From positions 1 through 41,791 of the forward strand of contig JAIBDN010000017.1 in assembly GCA_024686215.1 (NCBI GenBank): a DNA stretch of 41,791 bases. The letters run 5' to 3'. Shown here one piece after another: positions 1 through 9,418 of the stretch (within the stretch, counting starts at the first letter, position 1; each line of letters starts with the position of its first letter). A program made the position numbers and the translations under genes. The notes beneath the pieces were generated by a model. It was not told the DNA's origin, ran no database searches, and was given only the letters and a program-made list of their open reading frames with translations. Origin of the DNA: Gammaproteobacteria bacterium. Lineage in GTDB: Bacteria > Pseudomonadota > Gammaproteobacteria > Pseudomonadales > Halieaceae.

Positions 1-1401
1 GACCTGAATTGGTTGCCGCCCATGCCGCAGGTTGAAGTGAATACCTGGAACACGATTACTGATACAGCCGAGCGCTACAACGCGCCTGGCGAGTTCACCG
101 CGCTGATTGGTTGGGAATGGAGTTCAATCCCTGGTGGTGCAAACTTGCACCGGGTAGTGCTTACTGACGTAGGTGCTGAAGTCGCGCAGCAGTTTCAACC
201 CTTTGGCCTGGATGATAGTCCTTATCCGGAAGACCTGTGGGCCTGGTTGGAAAAAACCAGTAAGGCTACCGGCGCCGATTTTTTGGCTATTCCGCACAAC
301 TCCAATATCTCCAAGGGTTTCATGTTCGATACCGCAACGCTGCGCGGCGCGCCGCTGAGTGCCGAGTACGTGGCGCGGCGAGCGAAATGGGAAAAGATAG
401 CAGAGATCACCCAAATAAAAGGTGATTCCGAGACCCACCCGGATCTCTCTCCGCATGATGAGTTTGCGGATTTCGAAACCTACCCCTACTACATACAGCG
501 TGAAGCCACTGACTATGTGGCGGCGGTAGGTGACTATGTGCGGCCGGCATTGATGCGTGGCCTGGAGCTGGAGGCTCAGCTGGGCCAGAACCCCTTCCAA
601 CTGGGATTCATTGGGTCTACCGATGCGCATACCTCTCTGCCTTCCGCAGAGGAAGATAATTTTCACGGCAAGTTAGCCACAGACTCGATTCCGGAGAATA
701 AAGCATCAGGCTGGACCAAGGAGGGTTCTTACGGCTGGGGCATGTCTGCTTCCGGACTAGCGGCAGTGTGGGCACCGGATAATACCCGCGAATCGATCCT
801 GGCGGCGATGAAGCGCAGAGAAGTCTACGCCACCAGTGGTCCGCGCATTGCTGTACAGTTTTTCGCCAGCTGGAATTTTACGCAAGAAGACCTTGCCGCA
901 AAGGACCTTTATGCACAGGCCACGGCTAACGGTGTTCCCATGGGTGGAGAACTGAGTAGTGCGGCACAGCAAGGGTTGGCGCCGACCTTTATCGTACAGG
1001 CGATGAAAGATCCGCTGGGAGCCAATCTCGATCGCGTGCAAATTGTTAAAGGCTGGCTGGATAATAAGGGGCACTCACATGAGAAGGTGTTTGATGTGGC
1101 CTGGTCAGATGGGCGTAGCCCCGATGCTGATGGCCGACTGCCTGCGGTAGGTAACACGGTACAGCTAGAATCTGCCACCTACGATAATTCGATAGGCGCG
1201 CCGCAGCTTGGCGTGTTGTGGCAGGACCCTGATTTTAACGCCGCTCAGGCTGCGTTTTACTATGCCCGTGTGTTGCAGATCCCCACGCCCCGACACTCAC
1301 TTTATGATGTGCTGGCGTTAGGTAATGATGCTGACTCGCGGCGGCCGGACAGTATTCAAGAGCGCGCGTATACTTCGCCAATATGGTATCGAGCGCAATA
1401 A
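1..1401 (+). CDS. DUF3604 family protein (5'-truncated by window edge)
   Basis: The reading frame is open from base 1, so the start lies outside the window. The visible 466 residues align end to end with the C-terminal part of the complete DUF3604 protein at 4200-6137, beginning near its residue 170. Shared blocks include AIPHNxN, KGDSETHP, a TDAHTSL block (SDIHTGL in the paralogue), LDRVQ and the C-terminal [13 protein letters not shown]3604 proteins resemble PHP-type metal-dependent hydrolases, and the His/Asp-rich blocks fit metal binding, but I know of no established reaction. The N-terminal HxH metal motif and any signal peptide would lie upstream. It ends 36 nt before the SDR gene, so it probably heads the SDR-hydrolase-MBL operon. 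Family membership is firm; function is unknown. Confidence 0.9.
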   Translation, partial: DLNWLPPMPQVEVNTWNTITDTAERYNAPGEFTALIGWEWSSIPGGANLHRVVLTDVGAEVAQQFQPFGLDDSPYPEDLWAWLEKTSKATGADFLAIPHNSNISKGFMFDTATLRGAPLSAEYVARRAKWEKIAEITQIKGDSETHPDLSPHDEFADFETYPYYIQREATDYVAAVGDYVRPALMRGLELEAQLGQNPFQLGFIGSTDAHTSLPSAEEDNFHGKLATDSIPENKASGWTKEGSYGWGMSASGLAAVWAPDNTRESILAAMKRREVYATSGPRIAVQFFASWNFTQEDLAAKDLYAQATANGVPMGGELSSAAQQGLAPTFIVQAMKDPLGANLDRVQIVKGWLDNKGHSHEKVFDVAWSDGRSPDADGRLPAVGNTVQLESATYDNSIGAPQLGVLWQDPDFNAAQAAFYYARVLQIPTPRHSLYDVLALGNDADSRRPDSIQERAYTSPIWYRAQ

Positions 1402-1437
1402 TACAGATTGAAATTCATCTACGAGGATAGCAAAACA

Positions 1438-2202
1438 ATGAAAAATCTTTTTGATGTATCAGGCAAAGTGGCAGTGGTAACCGGTGGCTCTCGCGGGATC
1501 GGTGCGATGATCGCACGTGGCTTTGTTGAAAACGGTGTGAAGACCTATATCACCGCGCGTAAGGAAGCTGAGCTGCATGCTATGGCAGAAGAATTATCGG
1601 CGTTGGGGGAATGTATTGCATTGCCGTCCGACCTATCCACGTTGGAAGGCGTTACCGCCTTTGCGGAGAGCATCAAGGCGCGAGAGGAGCAGGTACATAT
1701 CCTGGTTAATAACGCCGGCGCTTCCTGGGGCGCGGAGATCGATGATTTCCCCGAGGTCGGCTGGGACAAGATTATGGACCTTAACGTTAAATCGTTATTT
1801 TTCCTCACCCAGCAATTGTTACCGTCACTGCGCGCAGCGGGCTCCGCTGCGGATCCTGCACGGGTGATAAACATCGGTTCCATTAACGGATTTACCAATC
1901 CGCATATGAACAATTATTCCTATTCCGCCAGTAAAGCTGCCGTGCACCACCTTACGCGCCATCTCGGCGGAGATCTCGCCTCCCAGCACATTAACGTTAA
2001 TGCCATCGCACCCGGTTTTTTCCCCAGTAAGATGACTGCCCATATGTTGGAGGAAGAAGAGGCGATGGTGCAGGAAATTCCCAGGGGGCGTATTGGTAAC
2101 GCCGAAGACGCTGCCGGCACGGCAATTTACCTGAGCTCCAGAGCATCGGCCTGGGTTACCGGTCACACCCTGGCGCTGGATGGCGGTTACCTCGCCGGTT
2201 GA
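1438..2202 (+). CDS. Short-chain dehydrogenase/reductase (RhlG/FabG-like)
   Basis: Classical SDR of 254 residues, expected to be an NAD(P)H-dependent oxidoreductase for a 3-oxoacyl or other keto/hydroxy substrate. Visible are the cofactor motif TGGSRGIG (residues 15-22), NNAG (91-94), catalytic Ser148, and Tyr162-xxx-Lys166 in YSASK. The overall sequence is closest to the RhlG-type branch of ketoreductases, by my reading. I chose the ATG at 1438, preceded by GAGGA at 1423-1427, over an upstream in-frame TTG at 1408. The spacer to the ATG (10 nt) is somewhat long. The hydrolase gene begins 2 nt after its stop, indicating translational coupling. Substrate is undetermined. Confidence 0.9.
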   Translation: MKNLFDVSGKVAVVTGGSRGIGAMIARGFVENGVKTYITARKEAELHAMAEELSALGECIALPSDLSTLEGVTAFAESIKAREEQVHILVNNAGASWGAEIDDFPEVGWDKIMDLNVKSLFFLTQQLLPSLRAAGSAADPARVINIGSINGFTNPHMNNYSYSASKAAVHHLTRHLGGDLASQHINVNAIAPGFFPSKMTAHMLEEEEAMVQEIPRGRIGNAEDAAGTAIYLSSRASAWVTGHTLALDGGYLAG

Positions 2203-2204
2203 AC

Positions 2205-3008
2205 ATGTCAGAAGCACAGGAACTGCAACTACCTGACAACAGCAGGCTGGCTTATCGCCACCTGAGTGGCGCGGGTCCCGGCATTTTGTTTTTTCCCGGG
2301 TTCAATTCCGATATGAACGGCACTAAGGCCCTGGCCCTGGAAGCCTGGTGCGCTGAGCAGGGCTATCAGTTCACACGCTTCGATTATTTCGGCCATGGCA
2401 GTTCCAGTGGGAGCCTGGAACAGGGCTGTATAGGCCGCTGGCGTGATGATGCCCTGGTTATACTCGATCAGGTGACCCAGGGTCCACAGTTGCTGGTAGG
2501 CTCTTCCATGGGCGGCTGGATCATGTTGCTGGCGGCCCTGGAGCGTCCTCAGCGAATCGCGGGGCTGGTGGGCATAGCCGCGGCGCCAGATTTTACCGAG
2601 CGCATGCGCAGCGAGCGGCTGGACGAGCAACAACTGGCACAGTTGGCCAGCACGGGTTTTTGTGAGATTCCCAATAGCTATGACGAGGGTGACCCCTATC
2701 GCATTAGCCAGGTGATGCTGGATGACGGTAGGGAACACTTGTTGTTAGACCGCGAGATAACGATTAATGCACCCGTGCGCCTGATTCATGGACAGCTTGA
2801 TGAGGATGTCCCCTGGGAATGTAGCCTGCAAATTGCCCGGCAATTGCACAGCAAAGATGTAGAGATTCAGCTGGTGAAATCCGGTGACCACCGCCTGTCA
2901 GAGACTGAAGATCTGCAGCGCTTGCTGCAGACGGTTCATCATCTGCGTGATACCCTCAACAACTCACCCGGCGGATTACCTTGCACCGCGGGTCTCGTCG
3001 GGGAATAG
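2205..3008 (+). CDS. Alpha/beta hydrolase (serine esterase/thioesterase-like)
   Basis: A 267-residue single-domain alpha/beta hydrolase. The nucleophile elbow GSSMGG places the serine at residue 101, the acid is probably Asp199 (HGQLDED) and the histidine is His229 (SGDHRLS), a complete triad in the usual order. The sequence resembles the ABHD10/short acyl-thioesterase-like branch more than lipases. No signal peptide is seen, so it should act in the cytoplasm. ATG 2205 follows the SDR stop by 2 nt, and the next gene starts 5 nt after its stop. In this setting it could open an ester, lactone or thioester made by neighbouring oxidative enzymes; that is inference. Confidence 0.88.
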   Translation: MSEAQELQLPDNSRLAYRHLSGAGPGILFFPGFNSDMNGTKALALEAWCAEQGYQFTRFDYFGHGSSSGSLEQGCIGRWRDDALVILDQVTQGPQLLVGSSMGGWIMLLAALERPQRIAGLVGIAAAPDFTERMRSERLDEQQLAQLASTGFCEIPNSYDEGDPYRISQVMLDDGREHLLLDREITINAPVRLIHGQLDEDVPWECSLQIARQLHSKDVEIQLVKSGDHRLSETEDLQRLLQTVHHLRDTLNNSPGGLPCTAGLVGE

Positions 3009-3013
3009 CCACT

Positions 3014-3946
3014 GTGGAACTGCCTGTATCTACTCAGCTGGGTTTTGGTATCACCTGCATTGATGCCAATTATATTCGCCCCGGCCTGGCCTGCTTTTAC
3101 TTGCTGGAACATGCGGGAGAGTGCGCCATTATTGAAACGGGCACCTCACGTAGTCTGGGCAATTTGCAGCAGGAGATGACCCGTAGGGGGCTCGCGCCTG
3201 AACAGGTGCGCTATGTGATTCCCACCCACGTGCACCTGGATCATGCCGGGGGTGCCGGCGCCATGCTGCAGGTATTCCCGGATGCGCAATTACTAATTCA
3301 CCCACGGGGTGCGCGACATATGGCCGATCCGCAGCGCCTGGTCGCCAGCTCTGAAGGCGTTTACGGTAAAGCAAAGTTTCGCGAGCTTTACGGTGAAATC
3401 ACGCCTGTCGATGCACTGCGTATTCGGGTTGTGCGAGATGGAGAATCGATTGACCTCGCTGGACGTCCATTGCAGGTGCGCCACACCCGGGGGCACGCTG
3501 AGCACCATTTCTGTGTCTGGGACGAATGCAGTCGCGGCTGGTTCAGCGGTGATATGTTTGGTATCTCCTATCCCTGGTTCCGCTTTGCGGGCGGCGATTT
3601 CATTCTGCCCGCTACCACGCCGACGCAGTTTGACCCACAAGCCTATAGCGCTTCCCTGGAAATCTTGCGCTCCTATGATCCGCAACGTATCTATCTAACG
3701 CATTCTGGTGAGTTGCTATACACCAATGAAAAGATCGATCTCCTGCAGCGACAGATCACCGCGTATGCTGAGATGGCAGCGGACTACGCAGATGACCTGC
3801 CGAGTCTCAAGCTGGCCCTGGCTAATTACTCACTATCGATGATGCGCGAGTTCGACAGCCAGAATTCTGATGAAACGCTACTGCAGTTATTGGCTTTCGA
3901 CCTGGACTTAAACGCCCAGGGGTTGGCAGTTTGGCAACAGCGATAA
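3014..3946 (+). CDS. Metallo-beta-lactamase fold hydrolase
   Basis: A 310-residue MBL-fold protein with the dinuclear metal motif THVHLDH (His72, His74, Asp76, His77), then His161 (TRGHAEHH), Asp180 (FSGDMFG) and His230 (LTHSGE), which is the full ligand set. Such proteins hydrolyse lactones, thioesters or phosphoesters and this one cannot be placed further. The frame overlaps the previous gene if read from TTG 2981. I prefer GTG 3014, which lies 5 nt after the hydrolase stop and has GGGGA at 3000-3004 as a possible ribosome site. It is last in the DUF3604-SDR-hydrolase operon. No export signal is visible. Confidence 0.87.
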   Translation: MELPVSTQLGFGITCIDANYIRPGLACFYLLEHAGECAIIETGTSRSLGNLQQEMTRRGLAPEQVRYVIPTHVHLDHAGGAGAMLQVFPDAQLLIHPRGARHMADPQRLVASSEGVYGKAKFRELYGEITPVDALRIRVVRDGESIDLAGRPLQVRHTRGHAEHHFCVWDECSRGWFSGDMFGISYPWFRFAGGDFILPATTPTQFDPQAYSASLEILRSYDPQRIYLTHSGELLYTNEKIDLLQRQITAYAEMAADYADDLPSLKLALANYSLSMMREFDSQNSDETLLQLLAFDLDLNAQGLAVWQQR

Positions 3947-3980
3947 TCCGGGGTGCAGACTGTTTCTGCAGTTGCCGTTG

Positions 3981-4103
3981 CTTGTCCACCCAGCCCTAGA
4001 TGACCTGAATGCGATCCAGGTCTGCAGCCATGGCGTCTTTGCTCGCCATCACCACAAAGCGTGGTGAAAATACTGCTCTTTTCTGCTTGGCATAGTCTAC
4101 TCT
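3981..4103 (-). pseudogene. Antisense relic of a DUF3604 gene
   Basis: Translated on the minus strand, this spacer matches residues 486-534 of the DUF3604 protein at 4200-6137. It reads RVDYAK against RVGYAK, then after a deletion of about 10 residues SPRF against SPNF, LDRIQVI against LDRVQVI, and GWVD against GWVD. The lysine codon between QVI and GWVD is a TAG stop (3996-3998). By eye, 16 of 28 aligned codons from SPRF to GWVD are identical. Similarity fades on both sides. This is the remnant of a third family member, in the opposite orientation to the two genes flanking it. It is not expected to be expressed as protein. Confidence 0.75.
4049..4067. other. Small perfect hairpin in spacer
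   Basis: TCACCAC and GTGGTGA form a 7-bp stem around AAAGC, about 100 nt after the MBL gene. There is no good U-run after it on the plus strand (AAAATACTG follows), so it is a weak terminator candidate. It also lies within the DUF3604 relic and may be accidental. Confidence 0.3.
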
Positions 4104-4126
4104 TGTACAGTCGATGTGGCAGCGGG

Positions 4127-4149
4127 TTGGCAAACCTAGTCAATGCCAA
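4127..4149. promoter_or_regulatory. Inverted repeat upstream of DUF3604 gene
   Basis: TTGGCA and TGCCAA are separated by 11 nt, about 50 nt before the DUF3604 start, with a third TTGGCA at 4087-4092. This could be a regulator site in the 4200 gene's promoter region. The half-site is common in the area, so confidence is low. Confidence 0.3.
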
Positions 4150-4199
4150 GAGCCTTAACATAATTCATTTGAAAAACGACTGTAAGGATAGTTTTCAAC

Positions 4200-6137
4200 A
4201 TGTTGCGAAAAATTTGGCTGGTTGCCGCTGCTGCTATTAATAGGGTGATAACCGCGTGGCGTTTTGCAGTGTGTGCAGGTTCATGCGCAGTGCTGGCTTC
4301 GATGGGTTTGCATGCGGCAGATAAACCTTATTCCCCTTATGCCGACAGGGAGTTCCCGACGAAGTTGCTATTTGGAGAGACCCACGTGCACTCGGCGCTG
4401 TCTGCAGACGCCGGTGGTGGTGGTACCAAACTCATGCCCCGCGATGTCTATCGTTTCGCACGAGGGGACCAGGTTATGTCCAATACAGGTCAGCCGGCGC
4501 GCCTGGCCAGGGCGTTTGATTTTTTTGCGCTGACCGAGCATACCGATGGCATGGGTGCAATCACTGATGTCTTGCGCGGCGCACCTAATATTATGGCGGA
4601 CGAGCAGGGCAAGTATTTTCACCAGCAGTTTACCGCAGGTGGAGAGGCGGCAAAGAAGGCTTCGGTGGAGCTGATCAAGCGGTTTTCGCAGGGTACATTG
4701 TCGCCCGCCTTGAACTATCAACCCGGTAATCCCGGCTATAAAAGTACCTGGGAAGATCTGGTCAGTGCTGCAGAGGAATTTAATGATCCCGGAAAATTCA
4801 CCACGCTGATTGCCTACGAGTGGACTTCGCTGGTCAAGGGTAATAACTTGCATCGAAATGTATTTTTTCGCGACGGCCCGGAGCGCGCACTGCAGGTCTT
4901 GCCGATGACTATGACGCCTCCACAGGGCAGCCCTGATCCCAGGGATTTGTGGAAATGGTTGCAGTCCTACGAGGATAAAACCGGCGGGGACGTGATTGCC
5001 ATACCGCACAATCCCAATCTGTCCAACGGTATTATGTTCGCCCTGCAAAATGATTTTGAGAACGGCGCGCCCTACACTGCCGACTACCTGAAAACCCGAG
5101 CCAAATGGGAACCTCTGGTGGAGATAGGTCAGACCAAGGGTGACAGTGAAACACACCCCCTGTTATCACCCGACGACGAGTTTGCTGATTACGAACGTTG
5201 GGACTGGGCTAATCTGGATGTCACGGAAAAAAAGACGCCGGAGATGCTGCCTGGTGATTACGTGCGTTCGGCGCTTAAGAACGGTCTGGCCATTGCTGTG
5301 GAGCAGGGTACCAACCCATTCAAGTTAGGTTTCGTCGGGGGTTCTGATATCCACACCGGCTTATCTACCAGTTTTGACGATAATTTTTTTGGTGCCTTCG
5401 CCTGGATGGAGCCGTCACCTGAGCGCTCACTCAATGTGGTGAAAAGCAATAAGGAACTGGGTATTTCCTACAAGGGTTGGCAGTATGCCACGCCTGGACC
5501 CACCGCTGTATGGGCGACAGAGAATACACGGGGCGCGGTTTTTGATGCCCTGGAGCGCCGTGAAGCCTACGCCACCACCGGCCCGCGTATTCGCGTGCGT
5601 TTTTTCGGCGGGTACGATTTCACCGACACGGATATAAGGGGTAGAAACCTGGCGAGGGTCGGCTACGCCAAGGGCGTGCCTATGGGGGCTGATCTAGCCA
5701 GCGCGCCACAGGGCAAGTCACCCAACTTTATGATCTGGGCGCTGCGTGATCCCGATGGGGCAAACCTGGACCGTGTGCAGGTGATTAAAGGCTGGGTCGA
5801 CAGCAAAGGTAAGACACGCGAGCGTGTATTTGATGTGGTCTGGGCTGGAGATCGTCAACCGGATAAAAATGGCAAGCTGCCCGCAGTTGGCGACACGGTG
5901 GACCTGAGTGTGCCCACCTGGTCGAATTCCATAGGTGCGCCGGAACTGGCCACGGTTTGGCAGGACCCGGAATTCGATGCGGATTCACATGCTTTTTATT
6001 ACCTTCGGGTTATTGAAATACCCACCCCGCGCTGGACCGCCTACGACCGCATTCGTATGGGTGTGGATATGCCTGAGGAGATTCGCCTCAAGACTCAGGA
6101 ACGGGCGTACACATCACCGATATGGTATGCGCCCTAG
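4200..6137 (+). CDS. Exported DUF3604 family protein
   Basis: Complete DUF3604 protein of 645 residues. The N-terminus has a basic start, a hydrophobic segment (about residues 18-37) and LHAA before DKP, consistent with a signal peptide and periplasmic location. PHP-like metal motifs follow: [11 protein letters not shown] (His62, His64), TEHTDG (Glu113, His114), IPHNPN (His270), KGDSETHP (His319) and SDIHTG (Asp383, His385). The family looks like a metal-dependent hydrolase, but no substrate is established to my knowledge. The start has AAGGA at 4184-4188, 11 nt upstream, similar to the long spacer before the SDR gene. Its stop shares the bases CTAG with the convergent ligase gene. It is a paralogue of the gene at the window's left edge. 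Confidence 0.92.
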   Translation: MLRKIWLVAAAAINRVITAWRFAVCAGSCAVLASMGLHAADKPYSPYADREFPTKLLFGETHVHSALSADAGGGGTKLMPRDVYRFARGDQVMSNTGQPARLARAFDFFALTEHTDGMGAITDVLRGAPNIMADEQGKYFHQQFTAGGEAAKKASVELIKRFSQGTLSPALNYQPGNPGYKSTWEDLVSAAEEFNDPGKFTTLIAYEWTSLVKGNNLHRNVFFRDGPERALQVLPMTMTPPQGSPDPRDLWKWLQSYEDKTGGDVIAIPHNPNLSNGIMFALQNDFENGAPYTADYLKTRAKWEPLVEIGQTKGDSETHPLLSPDDEFADYERWDWANLDVTEKKTPEMLPGDYVRSALKNGLAIAVEQGTNPFKLGFVGGSDIHTGLSTSFDDNFFGAFAWMEPSPERSLNVVKSNKELGISYKGWQYATPGPTAVWATENTRGAVFDALERREAYATTGPRIRVRFFGGYDFTDTDIRGRNLARVGYAKGVPMGADLASAPQGKSPNFMIWALRDPDGANLDRVQVIKGWVDSKGKTRERVFDVVWAGDRQPDKNGKLPAVGDTVDLSVPTWSNSIGAPELATVWQDPEFDADSHAFYYLRVIEIPTPRWTAYDRIRMGVDMPEEIRLKTQERAYTSPIWYAP

Positions 6138-7810
6138 CTTTCAAGTTGCGCCTGCATTTGCTCGCGCATAATAAACTTCTGTATCTTGCCGGTGACGGTC
6201 ATCGGGAAGTCTTCTACAAAGCGCACATGGCGGGGAATCTTGAAATGGGTGATCTGCTCGCGACAGAAGTCTTTTAACTCTTCCTCGCTCATACTTTGCC
6301 CTGCGTGCAGTTGCACCCAGGCGCAGATTTCTTCCCCCATTTTTGCATCGGGTATACCAAACACCTGTACCTCAGCGATTTTGGGGTTGGTATACAGAAA
6401 CTCTTCGACCTCGCGTGGATAGACATTCTCGCCACCGCGAATAACCATGTCCTTGATGCGCCCGACAATCTTTACATAGCCGTGCTCGTCCATAATGCCC
6501 AGGTCTCCTGAGTGCAGCCACAGTTCCTCATCAATGGTTTCGCGCGTGCGCTCCTCGTCATTCCAGTAGCCGCGCATCACTGAATAGCCGCGGACACAGA
6601 TCTCGCCTTTTTCCCCCACTGCAACCACGCCACCTTCGCTGTCGGTGAGCTTGATTTCTACCCCGGGCACGGCGCGTCCTACTGTGCCGGTGCGGTTTTC
6701 CAGTGTGTCGTTGGACTCGGTAATGTGGTTCACCGGGCTGGTCTCGGTTTGCCCGTAGCCGATCAGTACGTCGCGCATATGCATGTCGCCCAGTACGCGT
6801 TTCATTACCTCGACAGGGCAGGGCGCACCAGCCATGATGCCGGTGCGTAGGCTGGACAGGTCGAAGTCCTTGAAAGAGGGGTCATCCAGCTCACTGATAA
6901 ACATGGTGGGTACGCCGTGCAGTCCAGTACACTTTTCTTCCTCGACGGTTTGCAGGGTGAGTAAAGGGTCGAAAGCGTCGTTGGGGTAGATGGCGGTAGC
7001 CCCGTGGGACAGGCAGGCAAGATTGCCCATGACCATGCCAAAACAGTGATAAAGGGGTACGGGTATGCACAGCCGGTCCTGGTCGCTAAAGCCCATGCTG
7101 GAGGCGCAGAGGTACCCGTTGTTTAGAATGTTGCGATGGGTCAGCGTCGCGCCTTTGGGTGAGCCGGTGGTGCCGCTGGTAAACTGGATATTGATTGCAT
7201 CGTTCGGGTGCAATGCAGCTTGTACCTTGCTCAATTGCTGATAATGCGTATCGCTGCCCATAGCGCAGACCGCAGGAAAGTTCAGCATGCCAGCACTGGC
7301 ATCATCGCCCATGCGTATCACGGATTGCAGGTGCGGGAATTTTTCAGACTGTAAAGCACCTGCTTGGCAGTGCTTAAGTTCCGGTGCCAGTACCTCAAGC
7401 ATTTGCAGGTAATGGCTGGTTTTGAAGCTCTCGGCGGTGATTATGGCGCGGCACTCTACTTTGTTCAGCGCGTATTCCAGTTCGTGCAAGCGATAGGCAG
7501 GATTAAGGCACACCATAATCGCCCCGATGCTGGCAGTGGCGTATTGTGCCAGTATCCACTCAGCACTGTTTGGCCCCCAGATGCCGACGCGATCTCCGGG
7601 TTCTATGCCCAGCGCAAGCAAGCCAGTGGCCAGCCGGTCAATCTCCAGTTTAAACTCACGGTAGGTCCAGCGAACGCCTTGGTGGCGCACCACCAGTGCT
7701 TCGTTGTCCGGGTAGCGCTGGCAAATTTCGTCCAGGTAATTGCCGATGGTCTGGTCGATGATCGCTTCGTCGGAAGCTCCGCTGAAATAACTTTGCGTCA
7801 GTAAGCTCAT
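6134..7810 (-). CDS. Acyl-CoA synthetase, AMP-binding (FadD/ACSF2-like)
   Basis: A 558-residue ANL-superfamily ligase that should activate a carboxylic acid to its CoA thioester through an acyl-adenylate. The P-loop-like [10 protein letters not shown] is at residues 211-220, followed by GYGQTETSP, the hinge region [12 protein letters not shown] and the C-terminal catalytic lysine in PMTVTGK (Lys542). The overall form is typical of medium- or long-chain acyl-CoA ligases of the ACSF2 type. The start ATG has AAGAGG upstream. It lies 117 nt downstream of the monooxygenase gene on the same strand. The stop codon overlaps that of the convergent DUF3604 gene. The acid substrate is not predictable. 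Confidence 0.93.
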   Translation of the reverse strand: MSLLTQSYFSGASDEAIIDQTIGNYLDEICQRYPDNEALVVRHQGVRWTYREFKLEIDRLATGLLALGIEPGDRVGIWGPNSAEWILAQYATASIGAIMVCLNPAYRLHELEYALNKVECRAIITAESFKTSHYLQMLEVLAPELKHCQAGALQSEKFPHLQSVIRMGDDASAGMLNFPAVCAMGSDTHYQQLSKVQAALHPNDAINIQFTSGTTGSPKGATLTHRNILNNGYLCASSMGFSDQDRLCIPVPLYHCFGMVMGNLACLSHGATAIYPNDAFDPLLTLQTVEEEKCTGLHGVPTMFISELDDPSFKDFDLSSLRTGIMAGAPCPVEVMKRVLGDMHMRDVLIGYGQTETSPVNHITESNDTLENRTGTVGRAVPGVEIKLTDSEGGVVAVGEKGEICVRGYSVMRGYWNDEERTRETIDEELWLHSGDLGIMDEHGYVKIVGRIKDMVIRGGENVYPREVEEFLYTNPKIAEVQVFGIPDAKMGEEICAWVQLHAGQSMSEEELKDFCREQITHFKIPRHVRFVEDFPMTVTGKIQKFIMREQMQAQLES

Positions 7811-7927
7811 GCTGTCGTGCCTCTTGGCTCATTTATACCAGCGCATTATTGATGAAATTGTCGCGCTTGGCTGGTTATATCTGGCATTTCGTATGTCACT
7901 GCGCAACTTATCGTGGCCAGAGACAGT

Positions 7928-9415
7928 TTAGGCTGGTGGGCGCAGCAAAAAATCCCTGGTGTCCAATTGCTGGTGATCTTTAAGAAAAGCCCTGGCGTTG
8001 TAAGGATAGAGTGAGGCAATCTCGCCATCCGCTCGCTTGTACCAGCTCAGGCAATCACCGGCCCACACCGTATTTTGCAAAGCGGCGCGTATGTTTTCGT
8101 TGTAGCGATCGTGAGCAGCGGCGCTGACTTCTATTAATTGATCGCTGCCGGCAGCTTTGATGGCCTGCAGAATGAGCTGTAACTGGGCTTCAATCATGAC
8201 CACCACAGAGGTAGTGCCCACCCCGGTATTGGGCCCGGTAGTCATGTAGAAATTGGGCAGTCCCGGGATGAAGGCGCCTTTGTAAGCGCGTGGCAGGTCA
8301 GACCAAATATCGCTGAGGCGAACGCCACCGGGTCCGGTTACCTCAGTCTTGCGCATATAGGTTTCCATATCAAAGCCAGTGGCGTAAACGATGATATCTG
8401 CCTGATGCATTTCGCCATCTGCGGTTTGTACGCCATCCTTGGTAATAGTTTGAATGCCATCGGTGATCACTGTCACATTGGGTTGGTTTATGGCCGGATA
8501 AAAATTGTCTGCAATCAGGATGCGTTTGCAGCCCAGAGGAAAGTCGGGAATCATCGCTTTGCTCAGGGCTGGGTCTTTTACGCTGCCACGTATATGTCTT
8601 TTCACCAACGCCTGGGCTTGCTCGCGCCAGCGGGAGCGTTGCTTGCTCTTGACGATGGGGAACAGGATTAGCTCGCCGCGCAAAAAGAGGAACTTGCGAT
8701 ACAGCCTGGCCAGACGCGGCCATCGCGCGAAGCGTGTCTTTTCTCGCTCGGTAAATTCGCGGTCGTTGCGTGGCGCAATGTAGTTGGGAGTACGTTGATA
8801 GATATCTAGCTGGCCGGCCACTTTGGCCAGTTCGGGTATAAGCTGAATGGCAGAGGCGGCACTGCCAATAACCGCCACGCGTTTGTCAGCGAAGTCCACG
8901 CTGTGATCCCATTCGGCGGAGTGCATGCTGGGGCCGTCGAAGCTCTGCATACCCGGTATATCGGGAAAAACCGGCAAGTGCAGTCCGCCGGTGGCGAGAA
9001 TGACATGCCGGGCGGCGATGGTGGAGTTGTCTGTCAGTGTCGCCACCCACAGATTGCGCGCTTCATCGAAATTGAATGCTCGCACTTCCGTATTGAGCTG
9101 AATGTGGCGCATAACATCGTATTTATGCGCACAGCGCTCTATGTAGGCCTGTATCTCTGGCTGCGGGGAGAACTTCCGCGACCAGTTGGGGTTGGGTTCA
9201 AAGGAATAGCAATACAGGTGTGAGGGGATATCGCAGGCGGCTCCAGGGTACGTATTGTGCCACCAGGTACCGCCTATACCCGCAGCTTTTTCCAGCACGC
9301 GGATATTGTCTATGCCCTGCTCACGCAGCTTTATCGCAGCACCTATACCGCCAAACCCGGCCCCCAGAATAAGAACGTCAAGTGGTGCCGCTTCGTTGTT
9401 CGTTGGTGCGTTCAT
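7928..9415 (-). CDS. Flavin-containing Baeyer-Villiger-type monooxygenase
   Basis: A 495-residue FAD/NADPH monooxygenase. The FAD-binding motif GAGFGG is at 18-23, GGTWWHNTYPGAACD follows at 48-62, and the Baeyer-Villiger fingerprint FxGxxxHxxxWD is intact at 159-170. The second dinucleotide motif reads GSAASA (184-189), with alanine in place of the second glycine, a variant also found in this family. The expected reaction is insertion of oxygen next to a ketone to give an ester or lactone. I chose ATG 9415 over TTG 9418. It begins 3 nt after the rapA stop without a clear ribosome site, suggesting coupling. The downstream ligase could activate acids formed after ester cleavage. Confidence 0.9.
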   Translation of the reverse strand: MNAPTNNEAAPLDVLILGAGFGGIGAAIKLREQGIDNIRVLEKAAGIGGTWWHNTYPGAACDIPSHLYCYSFEPNPNWSRKFSPQPEIQAYIERCAHKYDVMRHIQLNTEVRAFNFDEARNLWVATLTDNSTIAARHVILATGGLHLPVFPDIPGMQSFDGPSMHSAEWDHSVDFADKRVAVIGSAASAIQLIPELAKVAGQLDIYQRTPNYIAPRNDREFTEREKTRFARWPRLARLYRKFLFLRGELILFPIVKSKQRSRWREQAQALVKRHIRGSVKDPALSKAMIPDFPLGCKRILIADNFYPAINQPNVTVITDGIQTITKDGVQTADGEMHQADIIVYATGFDMETYMRKTEVTGPGGVRLSDIWSDLPRAYKGAFIPGLPNFYMTTGPNTGVGTTSVVVMIEAQLQLILQAIKAAGSDQLIEVSAAAHDRYNENIRAALQNTVWAGDCLSWYKRADGEIASLYPYNARAFLKDHQQLDTRDFLLRPPA

Positions 9416-9418
9416 CAA

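Noticed and set aside
3826-4161. 111-residue minus-strand open frame in the MBL/DUF3604 spacer
   Set aside because: Its translation resembles nothing; the DUF3604 relic is in a different frame of the same strand.
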